Counted from the first letter of the stretch, positions 1-8,887 are shown. The stretch: 64,000 nt of DNA from Plantactinospora endophytica (GCF_016862915.1 NZ_BONW01000028.1:434001-498000), one strand, 5' to 3'. The notes: generated by a model from the sequence alone, not told the origin. Made by a program: numbers and translations.

Positions 1-1214
1 GTGGCGAGCATGGCGATCGCCCGGTAGGTGTCGAACGCGCCGAGCTGGTGGGAGATGCCGGCGTTGCAGAAGATCGCGGCGGGTCGGGCGGCAGCGTACT
101 CCTCCGCGATCTGTTCGATGACCGCCGCCGGCACGCCCGTGATCTCGGCAGCCCACGACGGCCGGTAGCCACGGCCGTGCAGGTGGCGGACCAGTTCGTC
201 GAATCCGACCGTCCACCGGCCGACGAACTCGTGGTCGTAGCGGCCGGTGGCCACGATGTGGCCGAGCATGCCGAGGATCAGCGCGAGGTCGGTGTGCGGC
301 TTCGGCGCGACCCACGTGTCGGCGAGCGCAGCGGTCGGCGTGCGACGCGGGTCGACCACGACCAGTCGGGCGCCGGTGCGTTCCCGGCTGCGCAGCAGGT
401 GGGCGAAGGTGACCGGATGCGTCTCGGCCTGGTTGGTGCCGAGCATCAGCAGGTAGCGGGTGGAGCCGAGGTCCTCCTGTCCGGTCGCCGGGTCGACGCC
501 GTAGCCGTTGGTGAAGTTCGGCAGCCCGAACGTCATCGCCAGGGCGTCGCCGCCGGCGTCGTTGCAGACCGGGCCGACGTCGGTGTCGTTGGGGCTGCCC
601 AGCATCGCGAACAGCCGAGCGACCAGCGAGCCGACGCCGCGGGGCAGCCGGCCGCTCGTGCGGTTGGCGATGGCTCTGGCCTCACCGTCGTCGCGCAGCC
701 GCAGCAGCCGCTTGGCGATCAGGTCGAGGGCCTCGTCCCAGGAGACCGGTGCGAAGACCGACGTCGAACTGCCTTTGGTACCCGACACCCGGCGCAGGGG
801 AGTGGTCAGCCGATGCCTGTTGTAGACGAGTTCGGTCATGGCCGGCCCTTTGACGCACAGGTTGCCGGCCTGGACCGGGTCGTCCGGCTCGCCGCGGACC
901 TCGATGATCCGGCCGACTTTCAGGCCGATCCGCAGCCGGCAGTTGCTGTTGCAGAACTGGCAGGCCGAGGCGACCACCCGGTCCGGATCGAGGGCTGCGG
1001 AGCCGCTGCTGAAGTCGGGCATGGGTGAGCAGTCGTCCGGTGTCGCGCTGCCGTCGGCTCCTGGTGAGGGTCTCGGACTGGCAGCGGCGGGCGTCGTCCC
1101 GACGACGAGGGTGCCTGCCGTGCCGACCGCCGCGGTCTGGATCAGCCCGCGGCGGGAGACGTGCCCGGCGGGCAGGTCGGAGGACTCCGATTCCGGATCA
1201 CCGGATCGCGACAT
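1..1214 (-). CDS. Tat-exported molybdopterin oxidoreductase, N-terminal part (arsenate/arsenite type?)
   Basis: The gene runs off the left edge, so only about 404 N-terminal residues are visible. It starts at ATG 1214 with a twin-arginine signal (S-RRGLIQTAAV, residues 20-30). A 4Fe-4S motif follows: C85-x2-C88-x3-C92 and C120. It then shows the usual molybdopterin-binding core of the DMSO-reductase superfamily. A cysteine at C217 (GPVCNDAGG) sits where the protein ligand to Mo is expected. That fits NapA/PsrA/ArrA-like enzymes better than AioA-type arsenite oxidase, which has no protein ligand. It would act outside the membrane as a catalytic subunit; its FeS or membrane partners would lie to the left. 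It is divergent from an arsenic operon, so arsenic is the likely substrate, but that is inferred from context. Confidence 0.8.
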   Translation of the reverse strand, partial: MSRSGDPESESSDLPAGHVSRRGLIQTAAVGTAGTLVVGTTPAAASPRPSPGADGSATPDDCSPMPDFSSGSAALDPDRVVASACQFCNSNCRLRIGLKVGRIIEVRGEPDDPVQAGNLCVKGPAMTELVYNRHRLTTPLRRVSGTKGSSTSVFAPVSWDEALDLIAKRLLRLRDDGEARAIANRTSGRLPRGVGSLVARLFAMLGSPNDTDVGPVCNDAGGDALAMTFGLPNFTNGYGVDPATGQEDLGSTRYLLMLGTNQAETHPVTFAHLLRSRERTGARLVVVDPRRTPTAALADTWVAPKPHTDLALILGMLGHIVATGRYDHEFVGRWTVGFDELVRHLHGRGYRPSWAAEITGVPAAVIEQIAEEYAAARPAAIFCNAGISHQLGAFDTYRAIAMLA

Positions 1215-1508
1215 GAGGCAGCTCCCGTTGTCGTTGGGCTCCACGGGCCGATGGCGGCTCCGGATCGCGGTGGAATCCGCTAATAGTCGGCTTTCGTTGC
1301 CGCAATCCGCTGCGTGATGCGACAGGACAGGGCACGGGCAGGCTCTTGGGCTGCTCCTCGATGGCGTCAGCGCGACGAGGAGCAGTTCTGGACCAGTGCG
1401 AGGCGAAAGGGTGATCGAGGCGGTTGGCCCGGCCTTGGTCGCCAAGTCTTCCCAATGTCAATCACCGGGGTCAATGGGGTGAGTGGCATGCGGCGGTGTG
1501 CTTGTTTG

Positions 1509-1521
1509 TTCACATCGTGAA
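1509..1521. promoter_or_regulatory. 13-bp palindrome TTCAC-ATC-GTGAA
   Basis: This is a perfect 5-bp inverted repeat with a 3-base centre in the AT-rich part of the divergent region. It could be a dimeric repressor site for the Mo-enzyme gene. The binding protein is unknown. Confidence 0.35.
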
Positions 1522-1666
1522 ACATCTTCATTGATCTTCTGCAACAAAACTTGATCCTGTCGGCTGTGGGGGAAGTGCCAGGTGGAGCGGGCCGCGCCGT
1601 CGTCGACTGGGCGTGTCGATCTTAGGTGTGGGCGGGCGGCCCCTCCTTGACAGCGGTGGGGGCTGG

Positions 1667-1698
1667 TTAGACGATGGCGAAAGTCGACGGACATCTAA
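1667..1698. promoter_or_regulatory. ArsR-type operator, TTAGA-N22-TCTAA
   Basis: Outer arms TTAGA (1667-1671) and TCTAA (1694-1698) are separated by 22 bases. This is exactly the geometry of the operator overlapping the arsR start at 19765-19796. The reverse complement of 1686-1702 matches 19761-19777 at 15 of 17 positions (CTGnTTAGATGTCnGTC). It lies about 94 bases before the first island gene, so that operon is probably controlled by the ArsR at 19789. Confidence 0.65.
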
Positions 1699-1791
1699 TC
1701 AGCTCTGCGGCCACCCCTTCGGCTGCGCCATTTTCCGACGGCATTCGGATACCCCGATCTCGCACGGCCATCATCGCCAGGAGGTATCGGC

Positions 1792-2850
1792 ATGGCCTTC
1801 CACGCCCCGACGGTCCAAGACGATCTTCGTCTGTTCACCGAGGCCGGTCTACTCGCTGCACAAGAGGCCGAGCAGGTTCTCGAGGTAATCAGCGACGCTT
1901 TCCCATTCGCCGAGGCGATGGACAACGCCGAGTCCATTCACGTACACGTGAACGCCGACGACGTGGCGAGCCTGCCGGTGGGAGCGCGGCTGACGGACGC
2001 ATGCCAGGAGACCTCGAACTCCGCCCAGGAGCGGAAGTTCTCCTTCCCGAGCGGCCTCAACGTCATCTTCGCCTCCGAGCCGACCGCCCAGGACGAGTTC
2101 ATCCCCGGCGCAGCCCCGCAGGCGAAGCCCTACGTCGACCACCTGGGTGTGGACCTGCGCGAGGAGAACACGGCGACGCAGCGGATCTTCGACGCGATCC
2201 CGGACGCCGCGACCCGGGCCGGGTGGCGGCACGTGTACCAGGCCGGACCGGTGCGCTGCTGCCACACGATGATGGGCCCCAAGCACTGGGTCTACCCGCC
2301 GGAAGGGGCCGAGGGATCCCGCCGGCCGATCGAGTTCGCGTTCGGGGACCTGCACTCGTCTGACGAGTACCTCGGCTGCGACTACCGACCGATCGACCCG
2401 GCGCACCCGCTGGCCGCCAGGGCGGGCGAGCTGGTTCCGGACTGTGCACCGTCGGCGGCGCCGGCCGTGACCGCCGTCGCGGGCCGCCCGGCGGTGTCGA
2501 CCCCGGCGAAGATCTACGTCTTCGAGGAGTGCTCCTGCAACACCACGCCCTCACAGCCGCTCCTCGACGCGTTGCAGGAACGGTACTCCTCAGCCGACGT
2601 CAAGGCGTTCGACATGGCCAAGCCGACCGGGATCGTCCCCCTGCCGCCGGCGTTGTTCCTGGCCTTGGAGGCCGAGGGTTCGCGGTGCCTGCCCGCGCTG
2701 GTGGTCGACGGGAAGGTGCGGACCCAGGGCTGGCTGCCCACGCCGGCCGCCGCCGTGGCCCTCGTCGACGACCCCGACCAGGCATCTGCACCACTGCGGC
2801 GCCCGGCGAACGCCGCCGACGCCTGCTGCACCACCGACGCCTGCTGCTGA
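1792..2850 (+). CDS. Cys-pair protein: unknown (VOC-like?) domain plus ArsD-like C-terminal domain
   Basis: The 352-residue protein has a strong AGGAGGT ribosome site. Residues 1-215 are a domain I cannot assign with confidence. DHLGVDLR (117-123), Cys-Cys 156-157 and the following KHWVY echo the NHLGV...CC...KVWV order of the ArsI enzyme encoded next, so a divergent glyoxalase (VOC) fold is possible. Residues 240-320 resemble the thioredoxin-fold arsenic chaperone ArsD (ECSC at 247-249, ..SRCLPALVVDGK..). The protein ends in CCTTDACC, with Cys pairs at 345-346 and 351-352 placed like the terminal pairs of classic ArsD. It probably binds As(III). A paralogue at 13733-14716 lacks the Cys pairs. 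It is the first gene of the island operon. Confidence 0.6.
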   Translation: MAFHAPTVQDDLRLFTEAGLLAAQEAEQVLEVISDAFPFAEAMDNAESIHVHVNADDVASLPVGARLTDACQETSNSAQERKFSFPSGLNVIFASEPTAQDEFIPGAAPQAKPYVDHLGVDLREENTATQRIFDAIPDAATRAGWRHVYQAGPVRCCHTMMGPKHWVYPPEGAEGSRRPIEFAFGDLHSSDEYLGCDYRPIDPAHPLAARAGELVPDCAPSAAPAVTAVAGRPAVSTPAKIYVFEECSCNTTPSQPLLDALQERYSSADVKAFDMAKPTGIVPLPPALFLALEAEGSRCLPALVVDGKVRTQGWLPTPAAAVALVDDPDQASAPLRRPANAADACCTTDACC

Positions 2851-2955
2851 CCACGCTCGCCCACCGATCCCACTGCGGCGGCCTTCCGTAGCCGTCACGT
2901 TCGCCGTCCGTACCCGGTTCGGCGCCGCACGGCACCACTGATGACAGGAGCAGCC

Positions 2956-3747
2956 ATGAAGATCGACGTATTCGTCAGCAGCGACGACGACCAGGTCGCC
3001 GCCCAGCGGATCCTGGACGCCGTACCGAACGTGCCCGACACCGTGACACTCGTCGCCACGAACCTCTACGGCTCGACCCTCGACGGGGTTCCGGCGGTCG
3101 TCCTGCAGGTGATGCGGATCAAGCGGTCCGGCACCATGCCGCTGACCGTCGTCGACGACAAGCCCGTGCTCTCCGGCGAGTTGCCGACCGTCGAGCAGCT
3201 CACCGACTACATCACCAACGGCGTCGAGGCCGCCGCCGGCCTCGTCGACCGCGCCGACTCGGCGGTCGAGTTCGCCACCGCCAGCCGGATGCACATCAGC
3301 ATGTTCGTCAACAGCCTCGCGGAGAGCGTCAAGTTCTACGAGGTGTTCTTCGGCCAGCCCCCGACGAAGCACCTCGACGACTACGCCAAGTTCGAGGTCG
3401 CCGAGCCGCCCCTGGTGATCTCGTTCAACCCGGACCGCAAACCCACCTCCGGCGGCGCCGTCAACCACCTCGGCGTGCAGGTCAAGAGCACCGACATCGT
3501 CATGGCGATGAAGGAGCGGTTCGCCGCCGCCGGATTCCTCACCGACGAGGAGGTCGCCACCCCCTGCTGCTACGCCGTGCAGACCAAGGTGTGGGTCGGC
3601 GACCCCGACGGCAACCGGTGGGAGGTCTACGTCGTCACCGAGGCCGACGCCGACGAGGGCTGCGGACCGGACTGCGCCTGCTACGCCGAGATCGCCCCGA
3701 ACAGGGTGAGCAGCGACGTGTCGTCGAAGATGCCGGTCTCGGCGTGA
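2956..3747 (+). CDS. arsI: ArsI-type C-As lyase with ArsD-like N-terminal domain
   Basis: The 263-residue protein starts at ATG 2956, chosen over 2941 because AGGAG lies 6 bases upstream. Residues 1-90 are a thioredoxin-fold domain resembling ArsD (start MKIDVFVSSDDD, then PLTVVDDKPVLSGELP) without its Cys pairs. Residues 110-230 form a VOC/glyoxalase domain with the ArsI/CadI signature: His113, His171 (NHLGV), the vicinal pair Cys204-205 (TPCCYAV) and Glu223 (WEVYVV). These would bind Fe(II) and a trivalent organoarsenical. ArsI enzymes demethylate methylarsenite to As(III) using O2. A Cys-rich tail (GCGPDCAC) follows. The fused ArsD-like head is unusual and could deliver As(III). It sits between the Cys-pair protein and arsM. 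Confidence 0.85.
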   Translation: MKIDVFVSSDDDQVAAQRILDAVPNVPDTVTLVATNLYGSTLDGVPAVVLQVMRIKRSGTMPLTVVDDKPVLSGELPTVEQLTDYITNGVEAAAGLVDRADSAVEFATASRMHISMFVNSLAESVKFYEVFFGQPPTKHLDDYAKFEVAEPPLVISFNPDRKPTSGGAVNHLGVQVKSTDIVMAMKERFAAAGFLTDEEVATPCCYAVQTKVWVGDPDGNRWEVYVVTEADADEGCGPDCACYAEIAPNRVSSDVSSKMPVSA

Positions 3748-3775
3748 ACCGGGCCACAGAAGCGGGGAACTGCCG

Positions 3776-4660
3776 ATGACCAGCACCACGCCGCACAGCG
3801 CGGACGCGATCCAGGAGACGATCCGGCAACGGTACGGCGGCCGTGCCGCCGCACAGGTGAACCTTGGCGTCACCGCCGCCGCCTCCTGCTGCGGCACCGA
3901 CTCCAGTTGCTGCGGAGACACCCCGACCGTCGGCGTCAACGAGTTCTCCGCCGACATCTACGCCCTCGACGAGATGGACGAGGTGCCACTACGCGCGGCG
4001 CTGGCCCGGCTCGGCTGCGCGAACCCGACCGCCGTCGCGGCGCTGCGCCCCGGCGACGTCGTACTCGACCTCGGCTCCGGCGGCGGCCTCGACGCGATCC
4101 TCGCCGCCCGGCGGGTCGGCGCGGCCGGCCAGGTCTACGGCATCGACATGACCGACGAGATGCTCGGACTCGCCTGGCAGAACGCCGCCGACGCCGGAAT
4201 CGGCAACGTGTCGTTCCTCAAGGGCGACATCGCGAACCTGCCACTGCCGGACGCCAGCGTCGACGTGGTCATCTCCAACTGCGTGATCAACCTCGCGGTC
4301 GACAAGCGGCAGGTCGTCGCCGAGACGTGGCGGGTGCTGCGACCTGGCGGCCGGCTCGCCGTCGCCGATGTCGTGATCCAGGGCGGACTGCCGGCCGGAT
4401 CCGCGTTCGCCGAGGCGCTGCGCGCCGACCTGTACGCCTGGGGCAGCTGCGTCGGCGGCGCACTCAGCGACGACGAGTACCTGGCGCTGCTGCGCGAGCA
4501 GGGCTTCACCGACGCGCGGATCGACATCCTGCGGCAACACGACGCCACCGAACTGTTCCCGAGCGGACTGCCGGAGTACGCCGCCCTGGAACCCGCGCAC
4601 GTCGTCGAGGCGATCCTGGCCCGCTTCGCCAGCGCGATCGTCCGCGCCGAAAGGTCCTGA
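3776..4660 (+). CDS. arsM: arsenite S-adenosylmethionine methyltransferase ArsM
   Basis: The 294-residue class I methyltransferase has its SAM site at DLGSGGGLD (97-105) and acidic GID at 121-123. Cysteines expected for As(III) binding are present: Cys81 (LGCANP), Cys168 (SNCVIN) and Cys224 (SCVGGAL). Two further Cys pairs lie near the N-terminus at 38-39 and 45-46. It would methylate As(III) in the cytoplasm. Next to an ArsI-type lyase, which removes methyl groups, it suggests an organoarsenical cycle rather than simple efflux. The start follows the ArsI stop by 28 bases, consistent with one operon. Confidence 0.93.
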   Translation: MTSTTPHSADAIQETIRQRYGGRAAAQVNLGVTAAASCCGTDSSCCGDTPTVGVNEFSADIYALDEMDEVPLRAALARLGCANPTAVAALRPGDVVLDLGSGGGLDAILAARRVGAAGQVYGIDMTDEMLGLAWQNAADAGIGNVSFLKGDIANLPLPDASVDVVISNCVINLAVDKRQVVAETWRVLRPGGRLAVADVVIQGGLPAGSAFAEALRADLYAWGSCVGGALSDDEYLALLREQGFTDARIDILRQHDATELFPSGLPEYAALEPAHVVEAILARFASAIVRAERS

Positions 4661-4687
4661 CCACGCCCGCAACCGGGGGAGAAGTCG

Positions 4688-5806
4688 ATGAGTACCAGAT
4701 TCGTTGTGCTGAGCGGGTTCCTCGGCGCGGGCAAGACGACGACGATGACCGCAGCGGCGGACCAACTGCGTACCGCAGGTCAACGCGTCGCCGTGGTCAC
4801 CAACGACCAGGGCGTCGACCTGGTCGACACCGCTTTCGCCGCCAAGGGGTCCGGCAACGTCGGCGAGGTCACCGGCGGCTGCTTCTGCTGCCGGTTCGAG
4901 GACCTGCTCACCGTCATGTCACAGCTGATCCGCCGTACCAGCCCGGACGTCATCATCGCCGAGTCCGTCGGTAGCTGCACCGACCTCACCGCCACCGTCG
5001 TGCGTCCCCTGACCGCGCTGTACGGCGACGAGTTCGTCACCGCCCCGATGACGACCGTCGTCGACCCGATCCGGTACCTGCGCCTGCTGCCCGACCTCGA
5101 CCGGGGCGAGCACGGCACCGACATCGCCTACCTGTACCGCAAGCAGCTCGAGGACGCCGCCGTGATCGCGGTCAACAAGACCGACCTACTGGCACCCGAC
5201 GAGATCCACACCGTCGTCGAGTCGCTCACCCACCGGTTCCCGCACGCCGAGGTCGTCACCTACTCGGCCGCCACCGGGCAGCTCACCCCGCTGCTCGACA
5301 CCTGGACCCGCCAGCACACCGCCGACGACGCCGACCTCGACATCGACTACCAGCGGTACGGGACGGCCGAGGCCCGGCTCGCCTGGCTCGACCGGACCCT
5401 CGATCTGCAGGCCGCGCACCGCCCGTTCGATCCGACCGCGTGGATCCGGACGTTCCTGGCGGCGATGGCCCGTGGTAGCCGCGAGGAAGGTCACCTCGTC
5501 GGTCACGTCAAACTGATGTTCCAGGACGCGACCTCCGGCGCAATGACGAAAGCGAGCCTCATCGACAGCGGCCAACCCTGTGCCGTCGACCTCGCCGGTA
5601 CCCCGACCAGCAGCGGCGGGCGGGCGGTCCTCAACGCCCGCGTCGCCTGCGAACCGGAACAGCTCGAACGGCTCGCCGACACGGCGGCGCAGGAGGCGGA
5701 CCAGGACCAGGGCGTACGGTCCCGGCCGGCCAGCCAACGCTCGTTCAAGCCGGGTCAGCCACGCCCGACGCACCGCATGCTCGTCGGCAACGCCACCGGC
5801 CAGTAG
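4688..5806 (+). CDS. G3E-family (CobW-like) GTPase
   Basis: The 372-residue P-loop GTPase has Walker A GFLGAGKTT (10-18), a CFCC motif at Cys65/67/68 matching the G3E metal site CxCC, an ESVGSCTDL switch region and an NKTD specificity motif. G3E proteins deliver metals or cofactors to enzymes, usually Zn, Co or Ni. Between two ArsM-type genes, it may metallate an island enzyme or handle As(III) through the thiol site. The usual CobW C-terminal domain is hard to recognise here. It starts at ATG 4688 after a GGGGAGAAG ribosome site, 27 bases past arsM. Confidence 0.85.
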   Translation: MSTRFVVLSGFLGAGKTTTMTAAADQLRTAGQRVAVVTNDQGVDLVDTAFAAKGSGNVGEVTGGCFCCRFEDLLTVMSQLIRRTSPDVIIAESVGSCTDLTATVVRPLTALYGDEFVTAPMTTVVDPIRYLRLLPDLDRGEHGTDIAYLYRKQLEDAAVIAVNKTDLLAPDEIHTVVESLTHRFPHAEVVTYSAATGQLTPLLDTWTRQHTADDADLDIDYQRYGTAEARLAWLDRTLDLQAAHRPFDPTAWIRTFLAAMARGSREEGHLVGHVKLMFQDATSGAMTKASLIDSGQPCAVDLAGTPTSSGGRAVLNARVACEPEQLERLADTAAQEADQDQGVRSRPASQRSFKPGQPRPTHRMLVGNATGQ

Positions 5807-5869
5807 CACCCTCCTGGCCCTCCACCGTCGTATCGGCCGTCACGGGCCGGGAAAAGGTCGGGTAGCACC

Positions 5870-7030
5870 GTGAGCATCGATCGTGCCGTCCAGCAGAGAT
5901 ACAGCGCCGCCTCCGAGGTGGCCGAACCGGGCCTGTGCTGCCCGGTCGACTACGACCCCCAATATCTCAAGGTCATCCCCGCCGACGTGCTGGAGAAGGA
6001 CTACGGGTGCGGGGATCCGGTCAGCTACCTACAACCCGGAGAGCGAGCCCTGGACCTCGGCAGCGGCGCCGGCAAGGTCTGTTTCATCGCCGCGCAGATC
6101 GTCGGCCCCTCCGGTACGGTCATCGGCGTCGACCTCAACGACGACATGCTGGCCGTGGCCAGGCGCGCGCAACCCGAGGTGACCCGGCGCCTCGGCTACG
6201 GCAACGTCTCCTTCGCCAAGGCTCGGATCGAGGACCTCGCGCTCGACCTCGAGTTCCTCGACCGTCACCTGGACCGGCACCCGGTCCGCTGCCACGACGA
6301 CCTCGTACGTCTCGACGAGCTGGCCGACCGGCTGCGCCGCGACTCGCCGCTCATTCCCGACGGCAGCGTAGACGTCGTCATCTCCAACTGCGTCCTCAAC
6401 CTGGTGGCGCCGCAACGTAAGCAGGACATGTTCGCCGAGATCGCCCGCGTGCTGCGGCCGGGCGGCCGGGCGGTGATCAGCGACATCGTCAGCGATATCG
6501 ACGTGCCGACCGCCATGCAGGCCGACCCGCACCTCTGGTCGGGCTGCTACAGCGGCGCCCTGCAGGAGGAGCGGTTCCTCGACGGATTCACCCGCGCCGG
6601 CCTGACCGGCCTGACCATCCTCAAGCGCGAGGCCCGTCCCTGGGAAACCGTCGGCGACGTCGAGTTCCGCAGCGTCACCGTCGCCGCCTACAAACCACCG
6701 ACCCGCGAGGACACGCCGACGCGGCACGCGGTCGTGTACCGGGGACCCTTCGCCGCAGTCACCATCGACACCGGCCTGCAGATGATCCGGGGCCGGGTCG
6801 TACCGATCAGTCCAGACGATCTCCGGGCAATCCTCGCCGGCCCGTACGTGGAACACACCTACATCCTCGAGGCCGAACTCGCCGACCCCGAGCCGCAGCA
6901 GCCGTCCAGCACACTACCGTTCGGCCTGTCCGCACTGTCGGTGCGGGCCAGTACGCCTGGGCGGATCCGTTACCGGCCGTCGACCGAATCGGCGGCCTGC
7001 GTCCAACCAAGCGGAACGTGCGGCTGCTGA
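5870..7030 (+). CDS. ArsM-like methyltransferase with C-terminal extension
   Basis: The 386-residue SAM-dependent methyltransferase has an N-terminal Cys pair (23-24), YGCGDP (Cys47), SAM site DLGSGAGKV, SNCVLNL and SGCYSGAL, so all ArsM-type cysteines are present. It has an insert of roughly 35 residues between the SAM site and SNCVLNL (around RHLDRHPVRCHDD), and an extra domain of about 110 residues ending in CGC. These set it apart from the ArsM at 3776 and suggest a different substrate, possibly already methylated or carbon-bound arsenic. GTG start at 5870; last gene of the island operon. Confidence 0.8.
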   Translation: MSIDRAVQQRYSAASEVAEPGLCCPVDYDPQYLKVIPADVLEKDYGCGDPVSYLQPGERALDLGSGAGKVCFIAAQIVGPSGTVIGVDLNDDMLAVARRAQPEVTRRLGYGNVSFAKARIEDLALDLEFLDRHLDRHPVRCHDDLVRLDELADRLRRDSPLIPDGSVDVVISNCVLNLVAPQRKQDMFAEIARVLRPGGRAVISDIVSDIDVPTAMQADPHLWSGCYSGALQEERFLDGFTRAGLTGLTILKREARPWETVGDVEFRSVTVAAYKPPTREDTPTRHAVVYRGPFAAVTIDTGLQMIRGRVVPISPDDLRAILAGPYVEHTYILEAELADPEPQQPSSTLPFGLSALSVRASTPGRIRYRPSTESAACVQPSGTCGC

Positions 7031-7216
7031 CGCATGCCGGCAGCACCGAGGTGCACGTGTGGTCCTTGGTGGACGCAGAACCCCAGCTGAAGGTGATCTT
7101 CGAAAGGACGACCTTCATCCGGGGTCCCGCGTCTCTGCCGCGCCACACCGATGCGGTGCGGCGCCGCACTTCCAACGGTCAGCTACCCAGTGTCACCCGC
7201 CCCTACCCGGGACGGT

Positions 7217-7675
7217 TCAGTGGGCGACCTGACCGTAGGTGTATCCGTCGCTGGTGAACTCCACGAAGAACGTCGTGTTGTCCCGCACGTCGGTGGCGAT
7301 GACCCGCCAGGTGCCGAGAGAACCTGGCACGTTGATGTCGAACGTCTTCCAGCCGTTGCACCAGCCGCCACCGGAGGAGGGCCGGAAACAGACGCGCGCC
7401 GACATGACGGAGCCACTGATGTGGGTCACCTTCAGGTTGATATCGGCGCATCGCGTCGAACTGCGGTAATAGGGGCGCGCGCCCCACCAGTCGTACGTGT
7501 CATCAACATCCGGTATGTACAAGGTGTCGCCGTCGTCGCCCACCCCGGCGTCCCAGTTGTACGCTCCTCCGTAGCAGCTGGTCGCGGCGCTCGCGGCGGT
7601 GGCGGGAACGAAGATGAGCGTGGCTGCACCGAGGACGACGAGCACGATCGCGGTCTTTGCGATCCTTCCCAACAT
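7217..7675 (-). CDS. small secreted protein, unknown
   Basis: The 152-residue protein has a clear signal peptide (IAKTAIVLVVLGAATLIF...ASAA). The mature part of about 120 residues is rich in aromatic residues and Gly/Asp, with four cysteines (SCYGGAY, RCADIN, VCFRP, WCNGW) that could form two disulfides. I do not recognise the family. It is convergent with the arsenic operon and divergent from the regulator at 7826. Nothing in it suggests arsenic chemistry. Confidence 0.7.
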   Translation of the reverse strand: MLGRIAKTAIVLVVLGAATLIFVPATAASAATSCYGGAYNWDAGVGDDGDTLYIPDVDDTYDWWGARPYYRSSTRCADINLKVTHISGSVMSARVCFRPSSGGGWCNGWKTFDINVPGSLGTWRVIATDVRDNTTFFVEFTSDGYTYGQVAH

Positions 7676-7825
7676 GACGATTCCTCCCTCGAAAGGCGTT
7701 GCTTGTTACGCCAGAGAGTCGGTCCGCCGACCGGGGGAGGCTACGTGTTTCGGGCACCGTCGAATATTCGGGCTACGCGTGTACCTTTGTCGTACCTACG
7801 GCTTGGCGATTTCGGGGGGATGGCC

Positions 7826-8887
7826 ATGCTCAGGATCTATTTCACCAGTGACGACATCGCCCGCACCCGTGTCGCGTCGGGGCCAGATCCGCTGTGGGAG
7901 TTGGTGCTGGCGCTACAGATGCTCCGGCCCCAGCGCGGCGATCTGTTGTTCACGAGCTGGCGGCAGGAGGCCACCGCGGCGCTGCGCCGCGCCGCCCTGG
8001 GCCCACCCCTGCGGCTCCTGCTCACGCTCACGCCGAACGTCGGCTACTTTCCCGACTTCCTCAACCCGGTCGAGGCGGCCCACGGGCTCGCGTACGGCCT
8101 GGAGGCGATCCGTCGTACGCCGAAGCACCTGCTGACCAGGGACGTACGCCGGCTGGCCCGCTCCCGGCCGCTGCCACCTCCCGTCCACGAGGTGGCGGCC
8201 GGGAGCCCGCAGATGCTCGTGGAGCTGACCGACACGATGCGCGCGTGCCACGAGATGATGGTGGAGCCGTACCGACGTCAGGTGGAGACGGCGGTCGACC
8301 GGGACCGTACGGTCCGCGTCAACGCCTTCCTCCGCGGGGGCGTCGAGGGCCTGCTGCAGAGCCTCTGGCCGTTCGCCCTGTGGTCTGCTGGCGAGCTACG
8401 GGTGCCGACCCACCGCCACCAGGAGATCCACCTGGGCGGCCGAGGGCTGCTGCTGATTCCGTCGTACTTCTGCGTCAGCGGACCGCTGACCTTGCTCGAC
8501 CCCGCGCTGCCGCCGGTGCTCAGCTATCCCGTCGAGCGTCACCCGGACGTCCTGCCGAGGCGGCAGCCCTTCAGACCTGAGGCTCTCAGCGCGCTCGTCG
8601 GCAACACCCGCGCCGCCGTCCTGGAGGCCATCGGCGCGAACCCCCGGACCACCGAGGAACTCGCCCGCCGGGTCGGCATCTCGCCCGGCTCCGCGAGCGA
8701 GCACGCTGGCGTCCTTCGCCGCGCCGGGCTGGTTCTCAGCCACCGCGACCGCCATCGGATGCAGCATCACCTCACCCCGTTGGGCCGTGCCCTGTTCGAG
8801 CACGGCACCGGCGGACCGTCCGCGACGTCGAAACATCCTCCTCCGGCAGCCACGCCGCCCGATCAGCGGAGCCGTGCCAGCCCGTGA
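7826..8887 (+). CDS. ArsR-type HTH regulator with long N-terminal domain (DUF5937-like)
   Basis: The 353-residue protein carries its winged helix at the C-terminus (about 255-325: AVLEAIGANPRTTEELARRVGIS...GLVLSHRD). This follows a long domain of the kind seen in actinobacterial DUF5937/ArsR-type regulators. ATG 7826 is preferred over 7820 because GGGGGG at 7814-7819 gives a better spacing. No metal-binding Cys motif is seen, so despite the location it is not an obvious arsenic sensor. It is convergent with the phnD-like gene at 8958. Confidence 0.7.
   Translation: MLRIYFTSDDIARTRVASGPDPLWELVLALQMLRPQRGDLLFTSWRQEATAALRRAALGPPLRLLLTLTPNVGYFPDFLNPVEAAHGLAYGLEAIRRTPKHLLTRDVRRLARSRPLPPPVHEVAAGSPQMLVELTDTMRACHEMMVEPYRRQVETAVDRDRTVRVNAFLRGGVEGLLQSLWPFALWSAGELRVPTHRHQEIHLGGRGLLLIPSYFCVSGPLTLLDPALPPVLSYPVERHPDVLPRRQPFRPEALSALVGNTRAAVLEAIGANPRTTEELARRVGISPGSASEHAGVLRRAGLVLSHRDRHRMQHHLTPLGRALFEHGTGGPSATSKHPPPAATPPDQRSRASP

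Larger units (their letters stand above)
1215..1791. other. divergent intergenic region with arsenic-operon control sites
   Basis: No gene is seen in these 577 bases. The stretch around 1500-1560 is AT-rich for this genome and contains a 13-bp palindrome (1509-1521). An ArsR-type operator follows at 1667-1698. The downstream gene has a strong AGGAGGT ribosome site at about 1779-1785. The region must drive the Mo-enzyme gene leftward and the island operon rightward. Confidence 0.6.

Noticed and set aside
3907-4974. Long Arg-rich reading frame over arsM and the GTPase
   Set aside because: It is out of frame with arsM and composed almost wholly of Arg/Pro/Gly, typical of high-GC shadow frames.
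1792-7030. Arsinothricin or bisenarsan biosynthetic cluster
   Set aside because: No radical SAM ArsL, arsenoenolpyruvate synthase or mutase-like gene is visible; only methylation, C-As lyase and resistance functions are present.
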